Below, one piece after another: positions 1-9,209 of a stretch of 64,000 nt of DNA. The stretch spans positions 185,894-249,893 of the forward strand of contig JAPWUV010000005.1 of NCBI GenBank assembly GCA_028275345.1, in the 5' to 3' direction. The notes beneath the pieces were generated by a model. It did no database searches, was not told the origin of the DNA, and worked only from the letters and a program-made list of their open reading frames with translations. Position 1 is the first letter of the stretch. Every line of letters starts with the position of its first letter. Both the position numbers and the translations under genes were made by a program. This stretch comes from a bacterium (GTDB taxonomy: Bacteria > Zhuqueibacterota > Zhuqueibacteria > Oleimicrobiales > Geothermoviventaceae).

Positions 1-867
1 CCCTCCCAACTGCGCAGGGACATATCCGAACATGTAGGTATTGACGAACAGCGAGTTCGTCACGAACATTTTGTACCACCAGCCGGACTCGAGCGTGAAC
101 ATGACCACGTTCATGAAGGTGCAGTGGTTGAAGTATACCTCGTCGCCGTACTCGCCCCCTTCCTGCATGTACACATATCCGATGTTGGCGAAGGTGCAGT
201 TCTCGAAGAAGACGTAATCATTGTGCCATCCGGTGGTGGCATACGGGAAAGACAGGGCTCTCCCGTAGTAGCGCAGGTGCGTGTCAATGCAGTTGCGGAA
301 ATAGCAGTTCCGGAAGGTGCCTTTGAAATGCTTCGCCGTGACCGTCACCGCTCCCCCAGCGTTCGGCGGGCAGGGAGCGTATTCGAACACCACGTTCTCA
401 AAGATCCCTACCTCGCCTTTGCCCGACTGGTTCGCAACCTCGTCGTCCTCAAACTGGATGGTTGTGCCCACCTGGTTGCCCGCGGTATTCGCATACCGGA
501 GCCAGACGTTCTTCAGCGTGAGGTCGCCGAAACAGTCAAACATGAAGTTCATCTGGACGCCACCGCTCGAAGTCCACACAATCTGCGGCGGGCCTTCTTC
601 CTGCACCCGTCCCACCGGCGGCCCCACGATCTCCAAATGCTGTCCCTGGGGAACCGTGATCGTCCCCGTGAGGATGTAATACCCCAGCCGCTCCAACTTG
701 AACACGGTGTTCGAGAGGGTGCCGGCGTCGATCTTCTCTTGAATCGCCCGGTTGAGATTGCCCTCTCCCGTCAGGTCACTTGCCACGTACACCGTATCCT
801 TCCGCTGCGCGGCAGCCACAGCGCAAAACACGAGCACACTCACCGGCCCCAGTAGCCATCTTCTCAT
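1..867 (-). CDS. Secreted parallel beta-helix protein, 3'-truncated by the window edge
   Basis: The reading frame starts at the ATG at 867, behind a good ribosome site (GAGGAGGGC), and is open for 289 codons to the window edge, so the C-terminus is missing. The first ~22 residues form a signal peptide (RRWLLGPVSVLVFCAVAAA). The rest has short repeated hydrophobic turns such as FENVVFEY, FRNCYFRNC, FENCTFANIGY and FNHCTFMNV, each ending in N or C ladders. This is typical of right-handed beta-helix (pectate-lyase-like) folds. No catalytic residue can be assigned, so it could be a polysaccharide lyase, an adhesin or another surface beta-helix. It lies 66 bp downstream of the TonB receptor gene on the same strand and is probably its operon partner. 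The family call is fairly safe and the function is unknown. Confidence 0.72.
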   Translation of the reverse strand, partial: MRRWLLGPVSVLVFCAVAAAQRKDTVYVASDLTGEGNLNRAIQEKIDAGTLSNTVFKLERLGYYILTGTITVPQGQHLEIVGPPVGRVQEEGPPQIVWTSSGGVQMNFMFDCFGDLTLKNVWLRYANTAGNQVGTTIQFEDDEVANQSGKGEVGIFENVVFEYAPCPPNAGGAVTVTAKHFKGTFRNCYFRNCIDTHLRYYGRALSFPYATTGWHNDYVFFENCTFANIGYVYMQEGGEYGDEVYFNHCTFMNVVMFTLESGWWYKMFVTNSLFVNTYMFGYVPAQLGG

Positions 868-933
868 GACCCTGCCCTCCTCATTGTGGGTTAGTGACCA
901 CTGCCTCTCGCCAAAGCTCCCATTGCCACGCGC

Positions 934-3900
934 CTATATCCTGTACCGGATCCCCAGGTTGGCCACGAGCCCGTAGTTTTGTATGCTGGTGAATCCTCCG
1001 ATCGATTTTTGTGCCGACTGGTTGCGCCGGTCGTTCAAGTTCACAGCGTCAAAGAACAGCTCCATCCCCCGCCACGGCAACTTCTGCCTCATGGACAGGT
1101 CGATGCGGAAGTAATCCTTGGTGAATCCGTCCTGCTCCGGGAATGCCCCCACATAGCTCACGGAATTCCCTTGGAACACAAAGGACAGCCGGATCGAGAA
1201 ACCAATCGGGTGATCATACCCGATATAGGCATTAGCCACATCATTGGGCTGATAGATCAAGCGACCCTTCCGGGTGCTGTCTACGGCCGTGACGATGTAA
1301 CGAGGCTCACGCGATCCAGGCCGCCACTTGGGGTTCGGCTTGGTCACATCGTCTCGGAGGGGATAGACCGCTTCCGACTTCATGTGCGCATAGTTGAAGC
1401 CGAGCACCAATCCCGCCAAAGGCCCAGGCAGGTACCAGAAATTGGTCTGGAGATCCAACTCGATCCCTTTCACGTACGCCGGCTGGCGACCGTTGACATA
1501 CGTAAAGAGCCAAGCCCCATCCTTCGGTTCGGATACCCCTCCTCCCGGGAATACGATACGATAGGAACCTACGGAATCAAGACCAGCCGGGGCGGTCTTG
1601 TGGAGCTTGTAGGAGGTGTAGTAGGTGAAGTTCTCCACCTTCTTGTGGAAAGCCCCGACGGAGAGAAGACCCAACTTGCTGCCGTGGAATGTAACCAGCA
1701 CATCGTGGTTGGTGGCTTTGGCCGTCTTCAGCTTGGGGTTGCCGGCCCAGACGGCACCGCCGTCATAGCTGATCGTGAATTTGGGCGAGAATTGGTGATA
1801 GTCCGGCCGGGCCAGGCTCTGGGTGTAGGCGTAGCGTATGTCCAACCAGGAGGCGAGGCGCAACTTCAATTGCCCCATCGGGAGCCAGAACTCGCTTCCT
1901 GGGTGGGCCGTGACCGTGTCACAGTAGGCTTCCTGGTCCATCGGGCTCCGGGCGTCGCGCATGTTGTACGCGGTATAAGTGGAGGTCACTTTTTCGTACC
2001 GAACGCCGCCGACCGCGGTCAAGAAGCGGTGGAGGTTCAATTCCGCCATCAGGTAACCAGCCGAGTAGTACTCGGTGTAGTGGTAATCGTTGGCTATTCT
2101 CTGGAACAAGCCGTCGAACCATCCGCCGGCGTTTGTGCCAGTCGATTTGTTCACGAAATTCGTATCGTTCCGAAGCGAATGGGCCATTTTGAGCGGGATC
2201 GTCGGATCACACACATAGTACATCTCACCGAAACGGTTGTCGAGGAAAGGCCCCATCAACTTGGGATCTCCGAGGAAGTTCGCGGCAGTGAACATGCCCG
2301 TCGACTCGTCGTAAGGCACACCGAAGCGGCTCACCAAGCTGTCCATCATGGCGTTGTTGATCTCACTACCGCGCCTGAGCTCTCCGTAGGCCGTATTCTG
2401 ATCATTGATGTGATCGGAACGACGGTACTGCCCGCCGAACTTGAGATAGCCATTCAGCACGGAAGCGAAGCTGAACGGCATGCGGAAATTCGCGTAATAA
2501 TCCTGCTTCTCCTCTTTGTACACGGTCCTGAACAAGTTCAGATTGAAGAAGTACGTTTTCTCTGGCCCGTAGAACTGCACGCGCGTCTTGAGGCTCTCCG
2601 GGATCGTATTAATCGGAACTTCGCCTCCGGTCCCACCCGTCTGGCGGAAAATAAGATAGGGGTATTCAGGAATCTGGTTCTTGGAGTATCCGTTTGCGAA
2701 TTTCAGTTGTGCTGAGATGAAGCCGAGGTCATAGTTGAAGTCGAGGGAATTCATCAGCATGTCGATCGTGTTCGTTCCGCCACGGTAGGAGAAATCGATA
2801 CGGCGGTCAAGATAGTTCAAAACTGTATTGTTGTCACCAAAGTCCGAGTTCAAGCGCGCATACATGTTCACGGACTTTATCGAACCAGAAGGCAAACGAT
2901 AGTCCAATATCGCATTGGCGCCATAGCGTTTGCGCGTTTCAATGTGGCGATTCAGAGTCACGCTATTCACACGTACAGGTCGATATCCAGTGGTTGTATC
3001 AATCGTGCTGCTCGCAGTCGCATAGGAGGCGCTCATGTTATCGGCGTCACGATCGTATTTCTCGGCGTTCCCCAGCAAATACACACCCACCCGATTGCCG
3101 AAAAACCGCCTGCTCACCGAAGCCACCGCGCGGTAGTTCCCGTAACGCCCGCTCTTCTTGGTGTACCCCGATTGCCACAGGAGATCGTAATGAAGCTCCG
3201 AGGGAGCCTCCCGGAGCTCCATGTTCACCGTACCGCCGATGGTGTTGGCCTCCATATCCGGAGTCAGGGACTTGTACACCGCGATCGTCTTGATCATGTA
3301 GGGGGAGATCATCGAGATGTCCACGCTCCGGTCCGTGGCCAGATTGCCGCTCAGACCCGGCTGCGAGGTAACGCCGATCTGGGTACTTCCCGTCGAAGTC
3401 AACCGCACTCCCTCGAGGGTGACCGCGTTGTATTGAGGGGCAAGCCCACGGATCACGACTTTGTTGGCTTCCCCGGAGCTCTGCAGGGTGGAGACGCCGG
3501 GCAAGCGGCTGATGGCCTGCGCGGCGTTGAAGTCGGGGAGCTCTTGGATGCGGGCCTCGGAAACCACGTTCGCAATCTTGTCCGCCGCGAGCTGCTGGCT
3601 GATGGCCTGGATCTGACCCTGGGCCTGTGCCCTCACCACCACCTCCTGGCCTCGCAGCACAACCGGGCTCAGGGCGAAATCCTGAGTCACGGTGCGGCCT
3701 TCAACCACCAGCACCTCCACGCTCATGGGAGCATAGCCGATGTATGACACTACCAACGTGTATTTGCCAGGCGGCACATTGTAGATCACGTAATTACCAT
3801 TGAGGTCTGAAGCCGCTCCGATCGTGGTCCCCTGGATGTACACATTCGCCGCAGGGAGACCGTCCTTGGTACTTTTGTCGTACACCCTGCCTTTGATGGT

Positions 3901-4017
3901 CCCGGCCCCCAAGGCCGCCTCCGCCAGGAGGAAGACCACCACTGCCCCTACGAGCACCAGCTTCCCCACCCCCCCGAACTGACTACGGGCAACCGTCGAT
4001 CGCAGAATTCGCATCAT
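934..4017 (-). CDS. TonB-dependent receptor with carboxypeptidase-regulatory N-domain
   Basis: This is an outer-membrane, energy-coupled receptor of about 1,027 residues. I chose the ATG at 4017 because AAAGGG lies 8 nt upstream; a GTG nine bases further upstream is also open. A signal anchor (VLVGAVVVFLLAEAALG) is followed by a carboxypeptidase-regulatory-like domain at roughly residues 38-125 (GTIKGRVYD, GTTIGAASDLNGNY, VPPGKYTLVVSYIGY). A plug domain follows (LPDFNAAQAISRLPGVS, VVIRGLAPQYNAVTLEGVRL, NTIGGTVNMEL), then a long beta-barrel ending in NLGIRYRI. The plug style resembles the large carbohydrate- or peptide-type receptors of FCB bacteria and Caulobacter. The gene is transcribed from a consensus promoter about 350 bp upstream and is followed by the beta-helix gene. 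The substrate cannot be read from the sequence. This receptor is not a close copy of the two receptors at 41-52 kb. Confidence 0.9.
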   Translation of the reverse strand: MMRILRSTVARSQFGGVGKLVLVGAVVVFLLAEAALGAGTIKGRVYDKSTKDGLPAANVYIQGTTIGAASDLNGNYVIYNVPPGKYTLVVSYIGYAPMSVEVLVVEGRTVTQDFALSPVVLRGQEVVVRAQAQGQIQAISQQLAADKIANVVSEARIQELPDFNAAQAISRLPGVSTLQSSGEANKVVIRGLAPQYNAVTLEGVRLTSTGSTQIGVTSQPGLSGNLATDRSVDISMISPYMIKTIAVYKSLTPDMEANTIGGTVNMELREAPSELHYDLLWQSGYTKKSGRYGNYRAVASVSRRFFGNRVGVYLLGNAEKYDRDADNMSASYATASSTIDTTTGYRPVRVNSVTLNRHIETRKRYGANAILDYRLPSGSIKSVNMYARLNSDFGDNNTVLNYLDRRIDFSYRGGTNTIDMLMNSLDFNYDLGFISAQLKFANGYSKNQIPEYPYLIFRQTGGTGGEVPINTIPESLKTRVQFYGPEKTYFFNLNLFRTVYKEEKQDYYANFRMPFSFASVLNGYLKFGGQYRRSDHINDQNTAYGELRRGSEINNAMMDSLVSRFGVPYDESTGMFTAANFLGDPKLMGPFLDNRFGEMYYVCDPTIPLKMAHSLRNDTNFVNKSTGTNAGGWFDGLFQRIANDYHYTEYYSAGYLMAELNLHRFLTAVGGVRYEKVTSTYTAYNMRDARSPMDQEAYCDTVTAHPGSEFWLPMGQLKLRLASWLDIRYAYTQSLARPDYHQFSPKFTISYDGGAVWAGNPKLKTAKATNHDVLVTFHGSKLGLLSVGAFHKKVENFTYYTSYKLHKTAPAGLDSVGSYRIVFPGGGVSEPKDGAWLFTYVNGRQPAYVKGIELDLQTNFWYLPGPLAGLVLGFNYAHMKSEAVYPLRDDVTKPNPKWRPGSREPRYIVTAVDSTRKGRLIYQPNDVANAYIGYDHPIGFSIRLSFVFQGNSVSYVGAFPEQDGFTKDYFRIDLSMRQKLPWRGMELFFDAVNLNDRRNQSAQKSIGGFTSIQNYGLVANLGIRYRI

Positions 4018-4373
4018 GTCCCACACCCTTTCTTGGAACTAACGACGAATTCCAGACCCCGATGCTCGGTACCGTAGGCCGCTTGTCACAGACGGGGCTT
4101 CGACCATGGATCGGAAAGCGTCTGAACCGCAGAGGCTGCAACGAAGGACAGCAGAGGTGACAAACATGAAGTGGCGACGGAGCGAAAAGGCCGAATCCTC
4201 AAGCGTACAACCGGACCGCAGAACCATGCGTCTCCCTCGTTTACTCTGGGTGAGATGGAGGGATTCTTCCCTGATGCACCGCATGTCCTGCCCCGGCCTT
4301 TTTTCGGCCCGGAGCTACGCCCCTGAGACACCAAATCCGGCCGATCGCTTCAGAAGCTTATGCGATCGGTCCT
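4018..4373 (-). promoter_or_regulatory. Long structured 5' leader of the TonB receptor gene
   Basis: About 350 nt separate the promoter from the receptor start, and no convincing gene is present. On the minus strand the leader begins with a perfect 8-bp hairpin, CCGATCGC/GCGATCGG (4347-4372 region). A GC-rich stem around a GAAAAAA loop follows near 4294-4316, then a small hairpin AGGGA-AGAA-TCCCT near 4259-4273. I compared it by eye with the cobalamin, TPP, SAM and cyclic-di-GMP riboswitch cores and saw none of their conserved boxes. It may be an unrecognised regulatory leader, or simply untranslated sequence. Confidence 0.35.
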
Positions 4374-4402
4374 ATTATAGCAACAAAATTCGTGGCTGTC
4401 AA
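4374..4402 (-). promoter_or_regulatory. Consensus sigma-70-type promoter for the TonB receptor
   Basis: Read on the minus strand, TTGACA (4402-4397) is followed by a 17-nt spacer and TATAAT (4379-4374). Both hexamers match the housekeeping consensus perfectly. Transcription would start near 4367 and run through the long leader into the receptor gene. It is the best promoter in the window. Confidence 0.8.
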
Positions 4403-4673
4403 GGAAAATTTTCGCTGTTCCCACCCGATCCCGAACTTCCCGGAGGGGGTTCCTCTCAGCCACTTGGCCTCTCGGAATGGCTCATCCGAAGGCAGCCTCG
4501 GGGCGGCTTGACCCGACAGGGATTCCAGCGCATGCGCCGACCCGTGGATCGCCGAGCGCAGCGAACACGGAACATAAACCGTAGCGCCGCAAGGCCAGCG
4601 GCTCTTACAGGCGATGGACTGGCAAGGCTTGGCGGGCGCGACAGCTCCGACGGCCGAGCGAGCGCAAATCCCC

Positions 4674-4702
4674 TTGCCCGCGCAGGGCGAGATTCCTATA
4701 TT
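4674..4702 (+). promoter_or_regulatory. Probable promoter for the OPT transporter gene
   Basis: TTGCCC (4674-4679), a 17-nt spacer and TATATT (4697-4702) lie about 95 bp before the ATG at 4796. The expected start point is near 4709. The -10 is good and the -35 is only half matched. The short leader contains a small hairpin around CACACG/CGTGT. Confidence 0.5.
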
Positions 4703-4795
4703 CGGAAGCCCTTAGGAAGGGGGCACACGGATTCGTGTCTGCCGGGAAATCCCTCCAGAGCGGAAGCGGTGCGACAGCTCGAGCGAGGAGGTGAG

Positions 4796-6787
4796 ATGAA
4801 GAATGCGGCGCGCCTTCCTGCCAATGCCTACCGTCCCCTGAACCCTGGAGAGACCTACATACCCTTCGTTCCGCCCGATCAACCCCTCCCGGAAGTGACC
4901 TCGCGCTCCGTCGCTTGGGGATTAATCATGGCGGCTGTGTTCACGGCGGCGGCTGCCTACCTGGGGCTGAAGATCGGCCAAGTCTTTGAGGCAGCGATCC
5001 CGATTGCGATCCTCGCGGTCGGAATTGCCGGGATGTACTCCCGGAAAAGCACGATCTTGGAGAACGTCATCATCCAGTCCATTGGGGCGGCCTCGGGGGT
5101 AGTCGTGGCCGGCGCCATCTTCACCATCCCGGGCCTTTACATTCTCAAGCTGGACACGAGTTTTCTCCAGATCTTTCTGGCCTCCCTCTTCGGTGGGTTC
5201 CTCGGGATTCTCTTCTTGATCCCCCTGCGGAGGTACTTTGTAGCGGAACAGCACGGGCTGCTGCCATTTCCCGAGGCGACGGCCACCACGGAAGTCCTGG
5301 TGACGGGCGAAGCCGGCGGCGAACAGGCTGGCATCCTGCTCCGGGCCGCCGCCGTGGGCGGGTTGTACGACTTTCTCGTCGCCACCTTCGGGCTCTGGCG
5401 CGAGGTGGTATCAACACGGGTGATCCCCTGGGGCGCCGCTCTTGCGGACAAGGCCAAGCTGGTGGTCAAGCTGAACGCTGGCGCCGCCGTGATGGGGCTG
5501 GGTTACATCGTCGGGCTTCGCTACGCCTCCATCATCGCGGCAGGCAGCTTCGTCTCTTGGCTGGTGTTAATCCCGGCCATCTGGTATATCGGTAGTCATG
5601 TGGATCAGGCCATTCTTCCCGCCACAAAGCCCCTGGCGCAGCTGAGCGCCGAGGAGATCTTTCAAAACTACGTCCGGCACATCGGCATCGGCGGCATCGC
5701 CATGGCCGGGATTCTGGGCATCATCCGGAATGCGAAGATCATCGTGCAGGCCTTCGGGCTCGGACTGCGGCAGATCTTTTCCGGCACAGCGCAACCGGCA
5801 GCCAAGCGAACTGAGCGCGATATCCCCATGTCCGTCCTCGTGGCGCTGATCGCCGTCTGCAGTGTGGCGATCCTGGTTTTCTTTGGGACGAGCGTCGTCG
5901 ACGGGTGGTTCTTCGCCTTGGCCGCGACGCTTCTCGCCCTGGTGGTCAGTTTCCTTTTCACCACCGTGGCTGCTCGGGCGATTGCCATCGTTGGTGTGAA
6001 CCCGGTATCGGGGATGACCTTGATGACCCTCATCCTCAGCAGCGTCATCCTCGTGAAGCTGGGGCTGAAGGGCCCGGAAGGCATGGTCTCCGCGCTCATC
6101 ATCGGCACGGTCGTATGCACGTCCCTGAGCATGAGCGGCGGGTTCATCACGGATCTGAAGATCGGCTATTGGATCGGGGCAACCCCGGCCCAGCAGGAGC
6201 GGTGGAAGTTCCTCGGCACCACCGTCGCTGCGCTGGCGGTGGGAGCGGTGATCCTTCTCCTGAATGAGGTCTACGGGTTCACCCCCGACCGACCGGGAGC
6301 GATGGCGGCGCCTCAGGCCAACGCCATGGCCGCCGTCCTCAACGTCCTCTTCGCCACCTCGTCAGTTCCGTGGGGACTGTACACCGCCGGGATCTTCATG
6401 TCCCTCGCTCTCGAACTGATCGGTGTACCGCCCCTAGCTTTCGCCTTGGGGATGTACCTGCCCATTGAGCTGAACACCCCGGTCCTGGTGGGTGGGCTTA
6501 TCGCGCATCTGGTTTCGTCGCGCAGCAAGGACGAAGAGGTCAATCACGCCCGCCGGGAACGGGGCACGCTCATCGCCTCCGGCTTCATCGCCGGCGGCGC
6601 AATCATGGGCGTGGTCAGCGCGTTCCTGGCCCTTTTCTTCGGCAGGGCGTTGAATACAGGACTTGCCGATAAGCCGATCGGCGAAATCCTGAGCATTGTC
6701 CTTTTCACGCTCCTTTGCCTTTTCACGTACCACTACGCGAAAGGAGCGGCGAAGGAGAGCCGGACCCCAAGCGATCAGGCAAGCTGA
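4796..6787 (+). CDS. Oligopeptide transporter, OPT family
   Basis: This is an inner-membrane transporter of 663 residues. The OPT superfamily imports oligopeptides or metal chelates by proton coupling. The frame is open well upstream, but the ATG at 4796 has GAGGAGGTGAG directly before it and starts the conserved N-terminus (MKNAARLPANAYRPLNPGE). At least 14 hydrophobic segments are visible. Typical OPT signatures include AAYLGLKIGQVFEAAIP, LPFPEATATTEVL, VGVNPVSGMT, SMSGGFITDLKIGYWIGA and YLPIELNTPVLVGGL. The length matches the prokaryotic branch of the family. It is transcribed divergently from the receptor gene and is followed after 115 bp by a glycosyltransferase gene with no obvious functional link. 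Peptide import would fit an organism that secretes proteases, but the substrate is not determined. Confidence 0.92.
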   Translation: MKNAARLPANAYRPLNPGETYIPFVPPDQPLPEVTSRSVAWGLIMAAVFTAAAAYLGLKIGQVFEAAIPIAILAVGIAGMYSRKSTILENVIIQSIGAASGVVVAGAIFTIPGLYILKLDTSFLQIFLASLFGGFLGILFLIPLRRYFVAEQHGLLPFPEATATTEVLVTGEAGGEQAGILLRAAAVGGLYDFLVATFGLWREVVSTRVIPWGAALADKAKLVVKLNAGAAVMGLGYIVGLRYASIIAAGSFVSWLVLIPAIWYIGSHVDQAILPATKPLAQLSAEEIFQNYVRHIGIGGIAMAGILGIIRNAKIIVQAFGLGLRQIFSGTAQPAAKRTERDIPMSVLVALIAVCSVAILVFFGTSVVDGWFFALAATLLALVVSFLFTTVAARAIAIVGVNPVSGMTLMTLILSSVILVKLGLKGPEGMVSALIIGTVVCTSLSMSGGFITDLKIGYWIGATPAQQERWKFLGTTVAALAVGAVILLLNEVYGFTPDRPGAMAAPQANAMAAVLNVLFATSSVPWGLYTAGIFMSLALELIGVPPLAFALGMYLPIELNTPVLVGGLIAHLVSSRSKDEEVNHARRERGTLIASGFIAGGAIMGVVSAFLALFFGRALNTGLADKPIGEILSIVLFTLLCLFTYHYAKGAAKESRTPSDQAS

Positions 6788-6902
6788 GTCGGGACCGCCT
6801 CGTGCGCCGCGAGCCTGAAAGGCGCCGCAAAGATCGATAGCCTATGTTGGGCTTGAGGGTAAAAGGGGCCAGGGTTAGGCCCGACCCCGATAGGAGCTGC
6901 GG

Positions 6903-8018
6903 GTGGTGAAAGTCGCTCTCTACATCAGCGGACACGGCTACGGACACGGCACGCGCGTGATGGAGGTGGCTCGCCGCCTGCTGGCGCTCCGCCCGGACGT
7001 CCGTTTCCGCATCGTCAGTCGGATTCCCGATTGGCTTATCCGCCTGAACCTGGATGGATACGCTGAGCACCTCCCTCTGGAGATCGACACGGGCGTCAAG
7101 CAGGCCGATAGCTACTTTCCGGACAAGCGCGCCACCCTGGAAGTGGCGGCAGCCTTCTGGCGATCGAGCGAACAACTCGTCCGGCGGGAGGCCGAGACTC
7201 TGCGGGCCGAGGGCACTCGCTTGGTCCTGGCGGACCTTCCTCCATTGGCTTTCGAGATCGCGGAGCAGGCCGAGGTCATAGCCGTCGGGATGGGGAACTT
7301 CTCTTGGGACTGGATCTACGAACCCTACGCGGAGGAATTCCCCGATTACGAGTGGGTCGTGGCGAGGATCCAGCAGGCGTATGCCCGCTGCCCCCTGCTC
7401 CTCCGGCTCCCCTTCCACGGAGGGCTCCAGGCCTTCCCTCGCTGGCTGGACATTCCTCTCGTCGCTCGGCACGCGGAGCGGGATCCCGAGGAGGTCCGAG
7501 ATCAAATCGGCCTGGTGGAAGAAACCAGGCCCGTCGTGCTCATCGCCTTGCGAGGCGAAGACATGGCTAGGGTAAACTGGCGAGAAGTCGAGAAGGCTTC
7601 TACGGCATACCGTTTCGTAACCTTCCATCCCGTCCCCTTGCCTCAAGTGCTGAGCCTTCCCCCAGACGTCATGCGTTTCCAGGAGCTGGTGAACGCCGCG
7701 GACATTGTCCTTTCGAAGCCAGGATATGGCATTGTCTCGGAGTGCATCGCGAATCGGAAACCGTTGCTCTACACCGAACGCTTCGAATTCCGCGAGTACG
7801 AGGTCCTCGTCCGAGCGCTGGACGAATACGGGTGGTCCTGTTGCATCCCTCATGCGGAGTTCCTGGCCGGAAACTGGCTGCCCTTCCTGGCAAAGATCCA
7901 GGCCAAATTGGCACATCCGCCGAAAACCTACCCTACAAATGGGGCGGAAGTAGCTGCAAGCATCCTGGCGGAAGTGCTTGAGGGTTCCCGCCTACCCGAA
8001 GCGGCCGGGATCGCTTGA
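6903..8018 (+). CDS. Glycosyltransferase-like protein, arabinokinase N-domain type
   Basis: This is a 371-residue predicted cytoplasmic GT-B-fold protein. It starts at a GTG preceded by GGAGC. The N-terminal motif YISGHGYGHGTRVMEVARRL is the glycine/histidine-rich nucleotide-sugar loop of the family that includes the N-terminal half of plant L-arabinokinase and the archaeal and Vibrio MJ1255-like glycosyltransferases. The C-terminal half carries the expected sugar-nucleotide site (LSKPGYGIVSECIANRKPLL, then YTERFEFREYEV). No kinase domain is attached. The acceptor and donor are unknown. It is followed after 26 bp by a nitroreductase gene and may be co-transcribed with it, without an evident shared pathway. 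Confidence 0.75.
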   Translation: MVKVALYISGHGYGHGTRVMEVARRLLALRPDVRFRIVSRIPDWLIRLNLDGYAEHLPLEIDTGVKQADSYFPDKRATLEVAAAFWRSSEQLVRREAETLRAEGTRLVLADLPPLAFEIAEQAEVIAVGMGNFSWDWIYEPYAEEFPDYEWVVARIQQAYARCPLLLRLPFHGGLQAFPRWLDIPLVARHAERDPEEVRDQIGLVEETRPVVLIALRGEDMARVNWREVEKASTAYRFVTFHPVPLPQVLSLPPDVMRFQELVNAADIVLSKPGYGIVSECIANRKPLLYTERFEFREYEVLVRALDEYGWSCCIPHAEFLAGNWLPFLAKIQAKLAHPPKTYPTNGAEVAASILAEVLEGSRLPEAAGIA

Positions 8019-8044
8019 CCGGTTGATCCAACGAAAGGGGACCT

Positions 8045-8569
8045 ATGCGTGCGGAAGAGCTGTTGGAACTGATCCGAAATCGGCGCAGCATCCGAGCCTT
8101 CTTGCCCGACCCTCTCTCCGAAGCCGAAATAGAGGCCTTGGTCGAGGCCATGCGCTGGGCTCCGAGTGCGGGCAATCTGCAGAGCCGCTTCTTCTATTTC
8201 ATCACCAACAAGCAGCTCCAGCGGCAGCTGGCGCGCGCCGCATGGGAGCAGTATTTCATCTCCGAGGCTCCCCTCGTGCTCGTCGGTTGCGTGGACACGC
8301 GCATTCAGGCGCATTACGGCACCCGGGGGGTCGCGCTCTACAGCGTCATGGACGTATCCGCCGCCGTTCAAAACGTGCTGCTAACTGCTCACGCGCTTGG
8401 CCTCGGAAGCTGCTGGGTGAGCGCATTTGACGAGGCGGCCGTCCACAGCATTCTGGGGTTGCCTTCCCACCTTCGCCCTGTAGTGATCATCCCCATCGGG
8501 AAGCCGGCCGAATCGCCCGCGCCGCGGCCGCGCGCCCCAAAGGACCGGATCGTCCAGTTTCGCGACTGA
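8045..8569 (+). CDS. Nitroreductase-family FMN oxidoreductase
   Basis: This is a small protein of 174 residues with a GAAAGGGG ribosome site. The FMN-binding start (RNRRSIRAFLPDPLSEAEIE) and the WAPSAGNLQSRFF segment are hallmark nitroreductase features. The C-terminal phosphate-binding loop is also present (LGLGSCWVSAFDE, then VVIIPIGKPAE). Family members are usually homodimers that reduce nitro groups, quinones or enones with NAD(P)H; the physiological substrate cannot be inferred here. The gene is the last of the plus-strand run that begins with the OPT transporter. Confidence 0.9.
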   Translation: MRAEELLELIRNRRSIRAFLPDPLSEAEIEALVEAMRWAPSAGNLQSRFFYFITNKQLQRQLARAAWEQYFISEAPLVLVGCVDTRIQAHYGTRGVALYSVMDVSAAVQNVLLTAHALGLGSCWVSAFDEAAVHSILGLPSHLRPVVIIPIGKPAESPAPRPRAPKDRIVQFRD

Positions 8570-9209
8570 TCCCTCCGCTCGGTAGCCCCGCCGGCGCCGT
8601 CCTCGTCCGTGCCGGTGGAACAAGGCTCCCAATGCCCGGAAAGGGCCGGCAACCTCGCCCGGGTAGCCACTGTTGCACCCCGGGACCCACGACTCCATTT
8701 GGACCAGACCCTTTTGCTCTCCCCGCCATCCGAGGGCTTATCCGTCGGACCCTTGGCAACCATTGCCTACTTGCCGGCTAATTGCCTTTCCGCAGCCTCC
8801 CGCTTGAAGCCAGACGGAGATTCGAGCTTTTCAGGACCTTTCCCGAGCTTTCCCGCCAGGCGACTGTACGACGAATCCGTCCCTGCGAACTGCCTTCGCC
8901 GAAGACGATGGGGAAAGGCCACGCAGCTGCGCCATGTCCGCCTGCTCCGGTAGCCCAATAGCCCGTTCCTCCCGAGGGAGTGCGTGGGGGAGGGAAGAGA
9001 CGGACGACCGGGAGGCGCAGGGGGAATCCGCCGCCAGCCACAGGGAGCGAAATTCGCAATTGTAATCGGCGATCCAGTCGGCCGGTCGAGTGCCGAAAGG
9101 GCTCTTGGAAATCAAAGGCTTAGCTCCCCCACCATCGTTTGTCGCCTGGCACTTGGCTTGCGTTTCGACGGGCAGGACTACGGAACCGAACCTCAAGGAG
9201 GAAAAGCCG
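8570..9209. other. Intergenic region, 640 bp, nothing recognised
   Basis: This stretch lies between the nitroreductase and the FN3 protein. Frames that are open here on either strand have arginine/proline/serine-rich translations and no ribosome sites, so I do not call a gene. No promoter with two good hexamers was found. A short palindrome, GCGAAATTCGC, lies near 9048, about 160 bp before the FN3 gene, and has no known role. Confidence 0.4.

Noticed and set aside
979..2715. 578-codon open frame on the plus strand opposite the first TonB receptor
   Set aside because: The opposite strand encodes a receptor with clear domains; this frame is rich in Val, Arg, His and Gly, has no ribosome site or recognisable motif, and is a by-product of high GC.
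4018..4373. Cobalamin or other known riboswitch in the TonB receptor leader
   Set aside because: The position is suggestive, but the conserved B12-box and other core boxes are not present.
4106..4795. 230-codon N-terminal extension of the OPT transporter
   Set aside because: The extension lacks conserved sequence, overlaps the divergent leader and both promoters, and the ATG at 4796 has a strong ribosome site.
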